Source: Erythroxylum novogranatense (lineage: Eukaryota; Streptophyta; Magnoliopsida; Malpighiales; Erythroxylaceae). From it: DNA of 64,000 nucleotides. The position numbers and the translations under genes are program-made. Location of the stretch: assembly GCA_029891385.1 (NCBI GenBank), contig CM057235.1:12475501-12539500 (forward strand). Direction: 5' to 3'. This document shows, one piece after another, positions 10,364 to 21,283 of the stretch (the stretch's first letter is position 1; each line of letters starts with the position of its first letter). The notes under the pieces are model-generated. The model had not been told where the DNA came from. It was given only the letters and a program-made list of their open reading frames with translations, and did no database searches.

Positions 10364-12500
10364 CTAAGTAATTACTAAAACTTTGATGTGTTCAATAATG
10401 TTTACATCTTTGTGACTGAAATGGTTTTTAAATAAATTAGACCAATTTTGATTATCGATTTTTCCACATATGCGTTAATTGTATATAAAAAATTGCAATA
10501 AGTTTTGACCATTAATTTGTCTCCGAATGTTGGGCTTCAGAAGTGGGGTCTAGAAACAAACAAAAGACTAATATATGACCTTTCTATACTTTTTTTATGG
10601 TAGTTGTTAGAGAAAAGAAGCTGACAGAGGTGTAGCAATAGAAGGACCTATAAGGTCTCTTGTTTGACATATGTTTAATGAATTTTTCAAGTTATTATGA
10701 TAAAGGATGAAGAAAGAGAACAGAAAGAAGAGAGATGCCTTAGAGCACCAAATGTTAGTCATAAGGCTTGAGGAAATTCAAATATAGAATATAAAAAAGG
10801 AAAAACTTTAAAGAAAAATTCAAGATTTCAATCAAGTATCATTTAAGAAACATCAAGATTCAAGAGCTATAATAACTCATTCTTTTATCTTACATTCTTT
10901 ATTAGTTATTGTTATTTTCTTTTACTTTTTAAAAACTTAATTGGAATATAGATTTGAGTGGGATGAAGCCCAAAATTTTGCTTTGAATTGATTTCTGTGA
11001 TTTATAAAAGAATCTAGTTTCTTGAGAATTTTGCTTGCTTTCTGGTTATTTTAGATTAAAGTAATGAACATAGAAGATTAAATGTTGGATTTCATATATA
11101 GGATTGAACTAGTCAATGCATAAGATCTTATACATAATTAAGACACAGTATGAATAATGAGAGTTAAATGGGTTGCTAGATATATTGATAGTTGTAGTTT
11201 ATATTATGTTTTGGCAAGTGTTTTAGTGTATTTATAGGGGTTAATAAGATGGTTATTGCATGTTTAGGCTTAGAATTATCTTAATGTGATTGTTTTTTTT
11301 ATGTTTTAAGTGTTTATGTGGCTTAAAGCATGATTTTGGACCTTAATCTTGTGTTTTTTAAGTGTTTTGGTGTGTTTGTTAGTGAATGAACCCAAATAAA
11401 TGAAGAATGAAGGAAGTTTGCACATGCTTGGGCTAAAAGGTAGGGTCATGATTGTGAAATGAGTGTCACGCTCATGACAGAAGGTTCCTCCCCAGTGTCA
11501 CAATCATGCATAGAGTGTCATGATCATGACACAAACCATTGTCATAATCATAACAGACACTCACCAGACACAAGGTTTTCTATATGTTTTGATGTTTGGA
11601 GGGCATTTTTAGGACAAGCATTGAGCATCCATTTGTATTTGTGTTAAGTTAGTGATGTGTATATTGATATGTAAATAAGGTTTGTTCAAATATTTACTTT
11701 GTTTAGCAATGAGAATAAGAAATTGAGGATTTCCTTTTGTGTATGATTATGTTAATTTACAGGTTGAGTATGATGGTGGTGGAAGTAGAATGTTTATGTG
11801 CATATTCTTCTTCGTTGAGATTTCAAATTTGTTGTTAGTTATAAAATAGCATGTTAGATATTTGGAAATTTTGTATGGAATGAATCATTTGAGGTGGGAT
11901 TCAAGAGTTTAACGAATAGTACTTAGTAGCTAAATTGATATGAAGAGATATTGCATTTTGCAAGTTCATAGGTGTGGAAATTGTGTTCTGAACTCAAGGG
12001 AAAAACTGTATCAATTAAGGTAAAATTAGCCAAAATGTTCTTCATAAAAGTTGTATCCTATCCTTCTAGCTTCCCACGATATAAAGTATGAAAATTTTGA
12101 ATAGCAGAGCTAAGAGATACAATCAATATAAGTGATGATGCTACATAGGATGCCTATAGGACAGTTAGAGTAAGTTTTGAGAATTGGTTGGATGTGATGA
12201 GTCATTTGAGTTGAGATTTGGGAGTTTAATGCAACCAAATTGGTAATTGAATGTTTAAAAAGTGATATTTCATTAGAAGAAATGAGTTTGGGAAGATTAT
12301 GAGTGAAAGGAATGTTAGAATGGATGTAGGAACCATTAGAGAGGCCTTGGACGGAGTTTTGTGACACATATATCCGTTAGACGGACTTTAGATCTATTAA
12401 ATGAACCTTCTCAAATGTAAAAACATCCCTAGCCTAGTCCATATCTGTTAAACAGACATTAGGTCCATTAAACTCATCCATCTCATTATAGAGCTATGTA
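10364..12500 (+). repeat. Old, diverged LTR-like sequence
   Basis: No gene is visible. The stretch contains pieces resembling gypsy LTRs. AAGCATTGAGCATCC at 11618-11632 also occurs in LTR B near 8980. A CATAAAAGTTGTATCC anchor lies near 12045. There is an 18-bp perfect palindrome at 11515-11532 (core GTCATGATCATGAC), and the short palindromes TCCGT-TAG-ACGGA (12373-12385) and TCTGTT-A-AACAGA (12444-12456). CCGAATGTTGGGCTTC near 10526 resembles the end of LTR B. No boundaries or target duplications can be set. It is probably the older element into which B inserted. Confidence 0.5.
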
Positions 12501-12559
12501 CTACATAGACTGTTGCAACTAAGTTGCCAGTGTCTGTACTATGCTTTGAAGCTCATGGA

Positions 12560-13450
12560 TTTGATTGGATGCGGACTGCCTACTAGATGCTACTATACTA
12601 GATGAGGAGGATTGTGAATACAAATGAACCTAAGCTGAAGATCCTTCCATGATGGTCCCTACCACCCACTATATGAAGATATGTTTGACTCTCATCAACG
12701 TCTTCAGACTGTTGAGACTGTCATTGAATGCTTTCTTATATTTGGTCCTATTAGAAGGCAATGTTTATGTTAATAAGTGATAATTATTAAGCATTAATAT
12801 TAAAGCATAAATTTTACATACATTTAGTTCTTTACATCAAGTGTTGACGAAGGTCACACCATTATGTTTCTTAGTGTGAGTATGAAAAAAGAGTTGACAG
12901 GCTACAGACTTTTCCTACATCAAAATAAAATGTTATAAGTGAACTATAATTTACAAAAATTTTGACAAAATTTCCTCTATTTTTATGATATTCACCCCTT
13001 ATTGAACTAAGAAAGTAACTCAACAAGACAACCATATATAGCACCAGTTATTTTAAACATTATCATTCTTCATAATAAACATATTTTCATTCCAAAATTC
13101 ACACATCAAATTAAATTGAAATACATCGAATTAAAAAAATATCAGAATATAACTATAAAGTGTAGATACTTACAAGTCTCTCTACATACTCGTGATGGGT
13201 AATAGATCCTCCAGTGTCTATAGGAAGACTCTCTCCCCTTGGTCCTCCACATCTGTTGGTATAATCACACTCTGAAATGGACATTGCCTCGTGTGATGTC
13301 CAATATTGCTGCCAATGACTCCATATTTCTTCATAAATATAAGGAGGTTGTACAACAGTCTTGTATATCGCACCAACAAAGTCTCTATAATGTGTCCGAG
13401 CTCGTCTCTCGCATACTTTATATATAACCACATCAAATTCATAATCCTAA
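12560..13450 (-). pseudogene. CACTA (En/Spm) Transposase_24-type protein, C-terminal half, broken
   Basis: On the minus strand, an exon-like block at 13440-13153 encodes VIYKVCERRARTHYRDF..., IWSHWQQYWTS and then DTGGSITHHEYVERL, the pattern of the plant Ptta/En/Spm Transposase_24 family (Trp-rich helix, small gap, conserved TGGS). It begins right after a TTTTTTTTAG acceptor. Further on, 12910-12860 reads HTHTKKHNGVTFV, and 12730-12590 reads VGGRDHHGRIFSLGS, both further family motifs. They are separated by non-coding stretches that look like introns. Stops and frame changes prevent translation. The N-terminal half is not adjacent; a + strand fragment at 16096-16560 may be from another copy or an inverted part of the same one. 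Inference: the remains of a CACTA transposon. Confidence 0.7.
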
Positions 13451-13599
13451 AAAAATTCTTTCTAAAAAAAACATACGATAAGTACTTATAACCTACAATA
13501 TTTATCTAATTAATGAATAAAAATTAATTAAAAAAAATATATATTTTTTGTACCTAAAACTCCTTATAATAAAAATTATTTATCTCTTCAGAGATATTC

Positions 13600-13795
13600 T
13601 GTTGGGCCCGTGTTTTACGTACCATGGCGAAGAGGGCTCAATGGAAAGAGGCGTACTGCTACAAAGCAACAAAACCGTGAGGTCAGGGGGTCGAATCCTG
13701 TCCAAAGCGGACGATACTGATTAGTGTTGTAATCGCGTGCAACCTTGAAGTACGCGTGGCCTCTTCACCACGGTACGCAAAACACTGGCCCAACA
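13600..13795 (+). mobile_element. 196-bp element with long terminal inverted repeats and a pol III box-B-like core, copy 1
   Basis: It begins TGTTGGGCCCGTGTTTTACG and ends with the near-exact inverse, ending AAAACACTGGCCCAACA; the arms match for about 38 bp with a few mismatches. The middle has GGTCAGGGGGTCGAATCC, close to the tRNA B box GGTTCGAATCC. No convincing A box is seen and no target duplication flanks it. It splits sequence related to the CACTA protein region. A second copy is at 23526-23678. It could be a fold-back or MITE-like element, a tRNA-derived SINE with unusual ends, or a tiny solo LTR (it has TG...CA ends). Confidence 0.6.
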
Positions 13796-16095
13796 CCCCA
13801 TCCTTTGTCTTTCGTGCCATCGTGTGTCCTCGTCGTCCTCGTCGCATCTGCTTCAGGTACTATTACTGAATCTTAATGTTATAACCATAAATTTTTACTG
13901 GATTCTTGGCTCACCTTCTTTGATTTTGTAAGTGCATTATCTGTTTATTGTTTTCTCCCTTTAACCTTGATATTACTTTTATGGTAACATCTTGTAAGTG
14001 TCTAAATTGTTATTGACAATGTTGACCTTTGAAAATTTTAGTCATCATATAATATTTTCACAAATACATTAAGGACTTGTAAGTACGAGTGCTTCTAGTT
14101 CTTGGTGACTTGACGATGACCTATTGACGTTAGTATGGAAGTTTAGAACAAATGAGCTCATGAATTTACTTAACATTTTAGCCAAATTAAAGATTTTGTC
14201 TTGCTTTGTTTTATAGGTTTGGAGAACTCTTTACCCTTAGTTACCATAATCATTTAGGTGCTTAGGTTTTAAACAGTGATAAGTTATGAGAGTAGAAACA
14301 AGGAATTTTCAATTGAAAAAACCTTCAATTTCTCCTCCTAATAGACTATATATTATGCATGATGAGACTAGTTTAACAAAGGAACAACCGGACAAATATA
14401 CAGTTATTTATTGTGTGATGTGATTTGCAATTAAAAAAAAGTATTAACAAGCTAGCATCATCCTCATAGTGTTAAGAGAGAGTCATTACAACTCATAGAG
14501 AAAACATTAAAGATCAAAAAGTTATAGATTTGAATACAACTCTTTTATCAGTTGCATTGTACATGGCTCCTAGTAATTAAGCTCTGGCAATAAATTAAAC
14601 AGTTTTTAAACAATGATCATGTGTTAATATGTGAGTTGTTTTTAAGGAATACATTTAATTAAAAAGCATGTCATTTTCATAGGATAAGAATTTAATTAAA
14701 CGCTAATTATATTGTTGTTTTGTGGCTTTCTAGATATGAAAAGGAAGTTGAACAATAAACAAAGGTCAAACCCACACCAATTGCATTCCTGTTTCGTGGT
14801 AGTTTAGACATTGAAAGGTAGACTCCAATGTATAAATTTTGTTGTAAACCATTGTGTTTAACCTAATGTAGGATAAATCCTTGTATTTCAATTTTGAAAT
14901 GTAAAAACCTTTGTGTTAGCCTAAGCAATTGAATCTTCTTTTAGAATCATTTGCATTGAGCACTAATATACAAAAAATTCAAATTGTCCTTTAACGATTC
15001 ACAAAAAGTTTAAGATTACTCTTATCATTATCTCTATGAAGATGATGCTAGAATAAATATTTTGTGAGATGCTTATTGATATGAAACTTAATGATAGAAG
15101 TAGTGAGATTTAATATTAATATAATATGACTAATGACTCGCCTATTACGACAAGTTTGACTTAAGAAAAATCATAAAACATAAAGAATTATATGAATATC
15201 ACACTCATTAAAAAGAAAGAATCATAGTTATAAAAGCCTATAGTTGATTACTACTAGCAAAACAGATAACATTGTTAATTATTAAAGAATATGAAATAAA
15301 ATATTTTCTAAAGGAAAGAATGAAGAAAGCTCTCTAACATTCATATATCGTTGTCACATTATAGTTCACTATGGAATAATATTCATATATCGTTGTCACA
15401 TGATCGTTGTAGCTTATGCTATAGATATTATACTCGTAAGAGGTCATTATTTCATCATGTTGGTGATTATGTCCTGAGACTAGGTTGTGATGATTAGTTA
15501 TAGGTACAAACACACTCTTTAATTGAGGCTCAAGCTTAAGAACCACTATTCCTTTTAGATCGATGGTTCAGCAAATAACTAGAGTCTATAGCAGTCATGA
15601 GAGAAGGTATTATAAATTGATTTTGACGATCATGATCATGATGAGTAATAAGGGCAGTGTTAAGCATGGTTGGTTGATGTAGGTTGAAGTTAGACAAGCT
15701 AGGTTGGTTTTTCTTTTGCTTTTTCATATGCATTAAAAATAAACATGGTTAACGGTTTCACATTTTCCAATTTTTCTTTAAACTTTTAGTTCCAACTTAC
15801 CTTCTTGCCTTCACCATTTTTAGGTTGATAAGGAAAATTTATGTCTCATTTAATGCTCATATGTTTCTCCTTATCCTATGACTGATGGGAATTAAGACAT
15901 ACACAATTTCATATTAGGGTGAAAGTCAAGATATTATCTAATTAGGAACTTGTTATAAACATATGTTATATAAAAATATCTAAGAATATTATATTCAATA
16001 AATCAATTATTAAATTAATAATATATTGTTATAAATTGAATTGAAATTGTTATATTTTTTAAATATTCAATAAAATATGAATTGCAGGTTAAAAT
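13796..16095. other. Unassigned AT-rich sequence, probably CACTA interior or introns
   Basis: No recognisable gene. A pyrimidine-rich GTCGTCCTCGTCG stretch lies at about 13826-13846. Two minus-strand frames at 15334-15546 and 15536-15733 abut and would together read as a low-complexity His/Asn-rich peptide, but they carry no known motif and the join needs a frameshift. The stretch after 15900 is very AT-rich. It lies between two CACTA protein fragments. Confidence 0.4.
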
Positions 16096-16560
16096 ATGCC
16101 CCCAAAGAGAAAACGAGATATGATGCCACCAAGAATCTGACCATGAATTGGAGTCAATTACTTTCTAGGTGGAACATCACATTCTGCAGCTGCAATAGAA
16201 TCAAATATTGTACCTCCAGCTACTACACTTGTAGATGAGGCATCATCCTTTGTACCTATTGCTACGCTATCCACCACCCCTATATCGACAGAGATATCAG
16301 GGGTAAATATTATGGATGAAGGAGGAGACCTCCAGCCTTGAGCTTAAGGAGTTGATGGAAGAACTTACATCACATTTGTCAACAATCTGTAACTGAAAAT
16401 ACATAAAACATCATATGTTTATAATTAAGTTATAGGTTTAAATTTAAAAATGATATAAAATTGTTTCTATATTAGGTTGATTTTGTCTAGACCGTACTCA
16501 AGAAACATCACATCCAAGTTCAAGGAAAAGATTGATCTTGAGGGTTATATATAGAAGAAT
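16096..16560 (+). pseudogene. CACTA Transposase_24-type protein, N-terminal fragment, broken
   Basis: After a TTGCAG acceptor-like site, ATG at 16096 opens MPPKRKRDMMPPRI. The frame then meets TGA twice where Arg codons (CGA) are likely, and runs through a Ser/Thr/Pro-rich segment to a stop at 16340. Past an intron-like gap, 16470-16560 reads SKFKEKIDLEGYI, which resembles the start of the Transposase_24 domain (helix with FKEKID.EG). Sequence D begins at 16562 and cuts it off. The protein would be an accessory CACTA protein of the En/Spm group. The identification rests on a short match and on the related fragment at 12560-13450. Confidence 0.45.
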
Positions 16561-16561
16561 C

Positions 16562-16733
16562 TGTTGGGACCCAATTCGGAAACCGAATCCCAACCGGAAA
16601 AAAATGAAGCAAAAGGTAACGAAGAACGCAATGGCAGAACGAATCAAACGAATAATCTAATAACAAATTACAGAAGCAAAAGAAAAAAATCGGAATCGAA
16701 TCGAATGCCAAAACAGATCTCAAAACCAAAATG
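16562..16733 (-). mobile_element. Terminus of a family D LTR
   Basis: TGTTGGGACCCAATTCGGAA starts at 16562 and breaks the CACTA fragment. In minus sense it reads as an LTR end, GAATTGGGTCCCAACA. The next bases are purine-rich (GCAAAAGGTAACGAAG, AATCGGAATCGAATCG), like the sequence at 19445-19560. The other boundary of the element is not identified and no target duplication was found. Confidence 0.6.
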
Positions 16734-19442
16734 GGACTTTAAAAATGTTTTTAAGTGTAGTATTGTGTATGCTGTGCTTTGAGGCAAATCGCCGGATTGA
16801 TGTGGTCTGAATTAAGCGAAGTGGTCTTCATGAAAATCATAGAAGATTTTTCAAGCTTTAAAATGATGTATAATATGCAATTAGTGGATGTGAGAAGTGA
16901 AAATTATAAAATTTGAAAGTTTAAATGTGTTATAGGTTGACCTATGTTATAGCTGAAGCTTTGACTGGGAAATTGACCTAGTTAAAGGTTGTTTTAGTCT
17001 TTAAGTTCTTCATGAAAGTTGAAGATTTTGATTTGATATTTATTTTGATATAAAGTATAGAATTTTTCGATCATGGGATAAGAAGTTATGATTTTTACAA
17101 GTTTCTATTACTGTTTTAGCATGATTATTAGAGGACATAATTTTTTAATGGGAAAATTGACTTCTTTAGAGGTCAAATTGATTTTTCTATCCTTCATGAA
17201 AGTTGAAGGTGACATTCTGATCTTTGCATTGATATAAAATATGATATGTTTGGACTTTGGAGTTGAAAGATAGAATTTTTCAAAGTTGAGTTATGGCTTA
17301 GGGAATATTCTTGTGGACAGGATCTTTGATTAGAAATTTGACCACATTAGAGACTGAATTAGTTGTGGAGTTCTACATGGAAGTTGTAGAAAGTCCTTTA
17401 AGCTTTCTATTGATACCAAATTTGTTAATTTTGGAGTTCGGGAGAAAAAGATATGATTTAAAAATCCTGGAATTTTCTGCAGCTTCACATTCCGTCCTTA
17501 GGCGTGCCCACGCCTAATCTTTGAATTTTGCCCCGCAGGTGCCCTCGCCTTGTGAGGGCATCGCCTTCACTTATAACTTTTTCATTTGACATCCGATTGA
17601 TTTGGTTGTCAAAGCGTTGGATTCCTAAAACAATTATCTACATCCTCATAGAAAATTTGAAAATTTTTTAGATTAAATTGAGGTTGATTAAATTAATTAA
17701 AGTGAGTCGGGAAATTTTCCGAACATAGTTCAGTATTTTGAAAATTTTGGGATCTGTGGAGATCTGATTGAAGTGTTCTTGAGGCAAAATAAAATTGAGA
17801 CATGGGGATACAAATCATAAGAAGGAATTGAATTTCAATTTAGCCCATAAGACTTTCAATTTTTGAATTGAAGTTCGGATTCGTGTGCAGTCTTGGATTA
17901 GAAACATCTGAGAGTATTTTGGCCATAAGGTTTGTTCTAGTAATCCAAATAAGGTGATTCTTGATTTGGATTAAACTAGAGAAATAGGGCTACAATTGTT
18001 ATGAAGACATCGAGTTTCAATTTTGTGATTAAGAATGTCAATATTTGGATGGAAATAATGTTCTGGAAAATGTTTTAGCATAAGACATGCCTGAAATGTT
18101 TTAAGCATAACTTTTGGTATAGTGATCCCAATTAAATGATTTTGGTGTCATTATGAAATTAAGACAAGGAGAAACATTTCTCTAGAAGTAAGTTTTGGCA
18201 AATTCCTTCAATTTGATGATTAGAAACTTGTCCTAAAGAAAGCTTGAAATAAGATGAGTATAGGGGCATATTGGGAAGCCCACTTAAAGAAGTAAGTTAT
18301 AAGGCATAGATGGGAGGCACAAAAGGGTCATTTGACCCTCATTTATTGACATGCCAAGTATAAGGCAAGGGGCTGTCGTTTGGAGAAGTAGAAGCCCGAT
18401 GATGAGAGGAAAAACAAAATAATAAGAAGAGAGAAAGGAGAAAGATGGATTTCGACTATGGAGAAAAGAGAGGAAGCCAAGAGTTGTCGATTTTTCCAAG
18501 CTTCCAAGAAGAGTTTGAGAGAAGTTTCAAGGGGAAAAAGGAGGAAGAGCATGAAGGTTTCCTAAGGAACAAACAAATTTCGAAAATGGGGGAAAGATGA
18601 GGTAAGAGAAAACTTAGATCTTTGAGTTTTTCATGAAATTTTAATATACATAGCATAGAAATGATATGGGTTTGTGGATTATAAAGTCAATTTTGGTGAT
18701 TGCTAAGTATTATGGGTGTAATTTTAGTTGAAAATTAAATAAGGTTATGCCCAATTTTGTGAATTGGGGATTTTGAAAATTTGTGATTTAGATGGCTTGA
18801 TTATATGTGGAATTAGTGTTTTCTAAGTTCAATTTAAGGATTATGTCATTTATGAAGTTGAATTTGGGTTAATTTGATTTAGGGAAAATTCAATTGGAAG
18901 AAAGAAAGAAGCAAAGGTGAAATTGAAGCTAGGGACAAGCTTCTAGCATCGATTCGAGGTGGGTAACATGTTTATTTTACGAATTATAAGTTATTTATGA
19001 TTTTTCGAAAATTAAAGAAGTGAAATTCCAAATTATTGCTTATGTTTTTCGAAAAATAAAGAAAGAGGGTTTTGATTTGAATTGTTTCCGAATGTTTTGG
19101 AAAATAATTGCAAGTTTTGATAAAATAAGAAATTTTCTGAAATTATTGAAATTGTTATAAAAGTTAGAATTATTGTTTAAAATTTTTTCGAGAAATTGTT
19201 AAAAATTTCTGAAATTCTTTATGCTTGAAGGAATTTATTAATTACGAGATTGATAAAATTTGTTCATTTATTTATTTACGAACGATGTTGATTATTTATC
19301 AAAAGTATTGCATACTTTGTTTATGAAATTGATTTCTGAATTGTGGTTTGCTATATGATATGCGTTCGGTGAATTGTTACGTGAATGTATGTGATTAAGT
19401 GAATGTGAAGGTGTCGAGTACGACACGATTTAAAAATGTGAA
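16734..19442 (+). mobile_element. Family D LTR block 1, plus orientation
   Basis: Four anchors CATGAAAGTTGAAG and variants near 16832, 17012, 17196 and 17375 mark monomers of about 180 bp. Then comes the palindrome AGGCGTG-CC-CACGCCT (17500-17515) with GCCCTCGCC...GAGGGC, and the shared TTTGACATCCGATTGATTTGG near 17583. A purine-rich segment follows (18370-18600), with two donor-like sites, GAG/GTAAGAG (18602) and GAG/GTGGGTAACATG (18959). 16734-18226 is repeated at 21442-22964. No protein is supported; frames of 60-70 codons here are chance. Confidence 0.7.
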
Positions 19443-21283
19443 AAAGTGAGCGAATCGAAGCAAATCAACTACTCGAATCGGAAGCGGAACAAAAACGTAA
19501 CAAAGTGGACGAAAGCAAATCGAATCAAAGTAGACAAACGAATGGATCAATCGAACTGAAACAACTTCCGACATCCATTGGAAACACATAGTATAGTAAA
19601 ATTATCGCGTTAGAAACCTAGACTAAACTATCCGAAATCCGGTATAAAAATTTCTTTCTTTCTTTTCCATTTCTTTCACCTTTATCCAAATCTTATATTA
19701 CTCAAAACAACATACTTTCCTCAATTGGAACTTTTCCTCAATAAAATTCTCAATTCATACAAACTTCTTATATAAACAAACTATTGCCAAAAATTCATCT
19801 TATTACCAATTTTATCAAAATTTCGGCAGCATAACGGCTGCATTCTAACTAACCCAAACCTACAAAGTGTTCAAAAATACACTTCTTATAATTCCCAATC
19901 AAACACACAATCATCAAAATCCACCGGACCCTCCGTCCGAGATCTCAGTAAACACAAACCTATATCTAGTAATTCACATATCCCAAATCATCCATATTCA
20001 ATCCACCATTTTCAAAATTTACAATATATCACACTCATTTATATACACAATTTTTTAATTCAATCCATCATATGCATAAACAATTACAATTTATCTTTCA
20101 TAAGCCCATAATCATACACACATGCCTTTATAACTCAATTCAATACCCAAATCCATAATTCATATACATCCCGAAATAAATGCTTGTAATACAATAATGG
20201 CAATTTAAGCCATATACATGACCAAAATCCATAATCCAAAGTACAAAAAATACAGACATATGCAAACATCGAACTAATGTCTTGACCTTCTTTCATCCGA
20301 TCTCCTACTCAAAACCTGGAGATGGGGATGAAAGGGGGGTGAGCACAAAGCTCGTGGATAATATGTTTATAAAACGAACAATAAGCAAAAACCATTTTTC
20401 AAGACGCTTGCTATTTTTAAACATGTCACAGACGAAAATTTAACAAAAGCTTATTTTCAAACTTTTTAACTTTTCAAAAGAACTTATAAACAATTTCTCA
20501 AATTTCACGGTTGAAAGCTCACTTTTTCATTTCTCAATTTTCTCCAATTTTCATAAATCATAATCAATTTCAAAAACAACATGAATGCAATCACATAAAG
20601 TTACAAATCAAAACATAAAACATATCAAACGGTTTGGGACGGTCCAAAATGGAACGTACTGCACATTCCCGTATAGCGGTCCTGTGCAGCCGTGAATGGA
20701 ACGTACTACACCTTCCCGCATAACGGTCCGGTATAGTCGTGACTTATGGGAGTCCGAAATCGGAACTCCAGTGCCACTAGCGGGCAAGCGGGAGAAGCCT
20801 TTAGTTTAAAAAGAGAGCGCACTGACTCACTTAAGGGACCTAACCAAACCCACATAACACATAATTCTTGAAAATCAAAATGCCCGAAGGCACATATCGA
20901 AAACTTAATTTTTCACATTTTTAAATCGTGTCGTACTCGACACCTTCACATTCACTTAATCACATACATTCACGTAACAATTCACCGAACACATATCATA
21001 TAGCAAACCACAATTCAGAAATCAATTTCATAAACAAAGTATGCAATACTTTTGATAAATAATCAAAATCATTCGTAAATAATATCAATCTCATAATTAA
21101 TAAATTCCTTCAAGCATAAAGAATTTCAAAAAAATTTATCAATTTCTCGAAAACATTTTTAAACAATAATTTTAACTTTTATAACAATTTCAATCATTTC
21201 AAAAAATTTCTTATTTTATCAAAACTTGCAATTATTTTCCAAAACATTCAGAAACAATTCAAATCAAAACCCTCTTTCTTAGC
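19443..21283 (-). mobile_element. Family D LTR block 2, minus orientation
   Basis: The segment 20907-21280 is the reverse complement of 19059-19445, so the block joins block 1 as a large inverted repeat with about 1.46 kb between arms. In minus sense it holds a GC-rich hairpin region (20637-20795), the small conserved hairpin GAGC-TTTGT-GCTC (20341-20353), and an acceptor-like CCCATCTCCAG/GTTTT at 20316/20315. It ends in an LTR-tail-like sequence to 19443. The small 63-codon frame near 19867 is chance. Confidence 0.7.
20316..20907 (-). other. 3' part of the intron-like module in LTR D
   Basis: In minus sense: hairpins CTGCACA...TGTGCAG and GGAGT-TCCGA-AA-TCGGA-ACTCC, then TTATCCAC-GAGC-TTTGT-GCTC-ACCCCCC, then CATCCCCATCTCCAG/GT. 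The matching donor-like GTGGGTAA is in the plus block at 18959; this copy is cut off before it. A second hairpin copy, without the acceptor, lies at 22964-23338. Confidence 0.45.

Noticed and set aside
10362..10385. CACTAAGTAATTAC as the missing left end of a CACTA element
   Set aside because: It overlaps the end of LTR B and does not match the CACTACAAGAAAA terminus at 24321.
15334..15733. Possible host exon from two abutting minus-strand frames
   Set aside because: Low-complexity His/Asn-rich peptide with no recognised domain; joining needs a frameshift.
16564..16782. 72-codon frame
   Set aside because: It starts in the D LTR terminus and runs over a block junction; a lysine/asparagine-rich artefact of composition.
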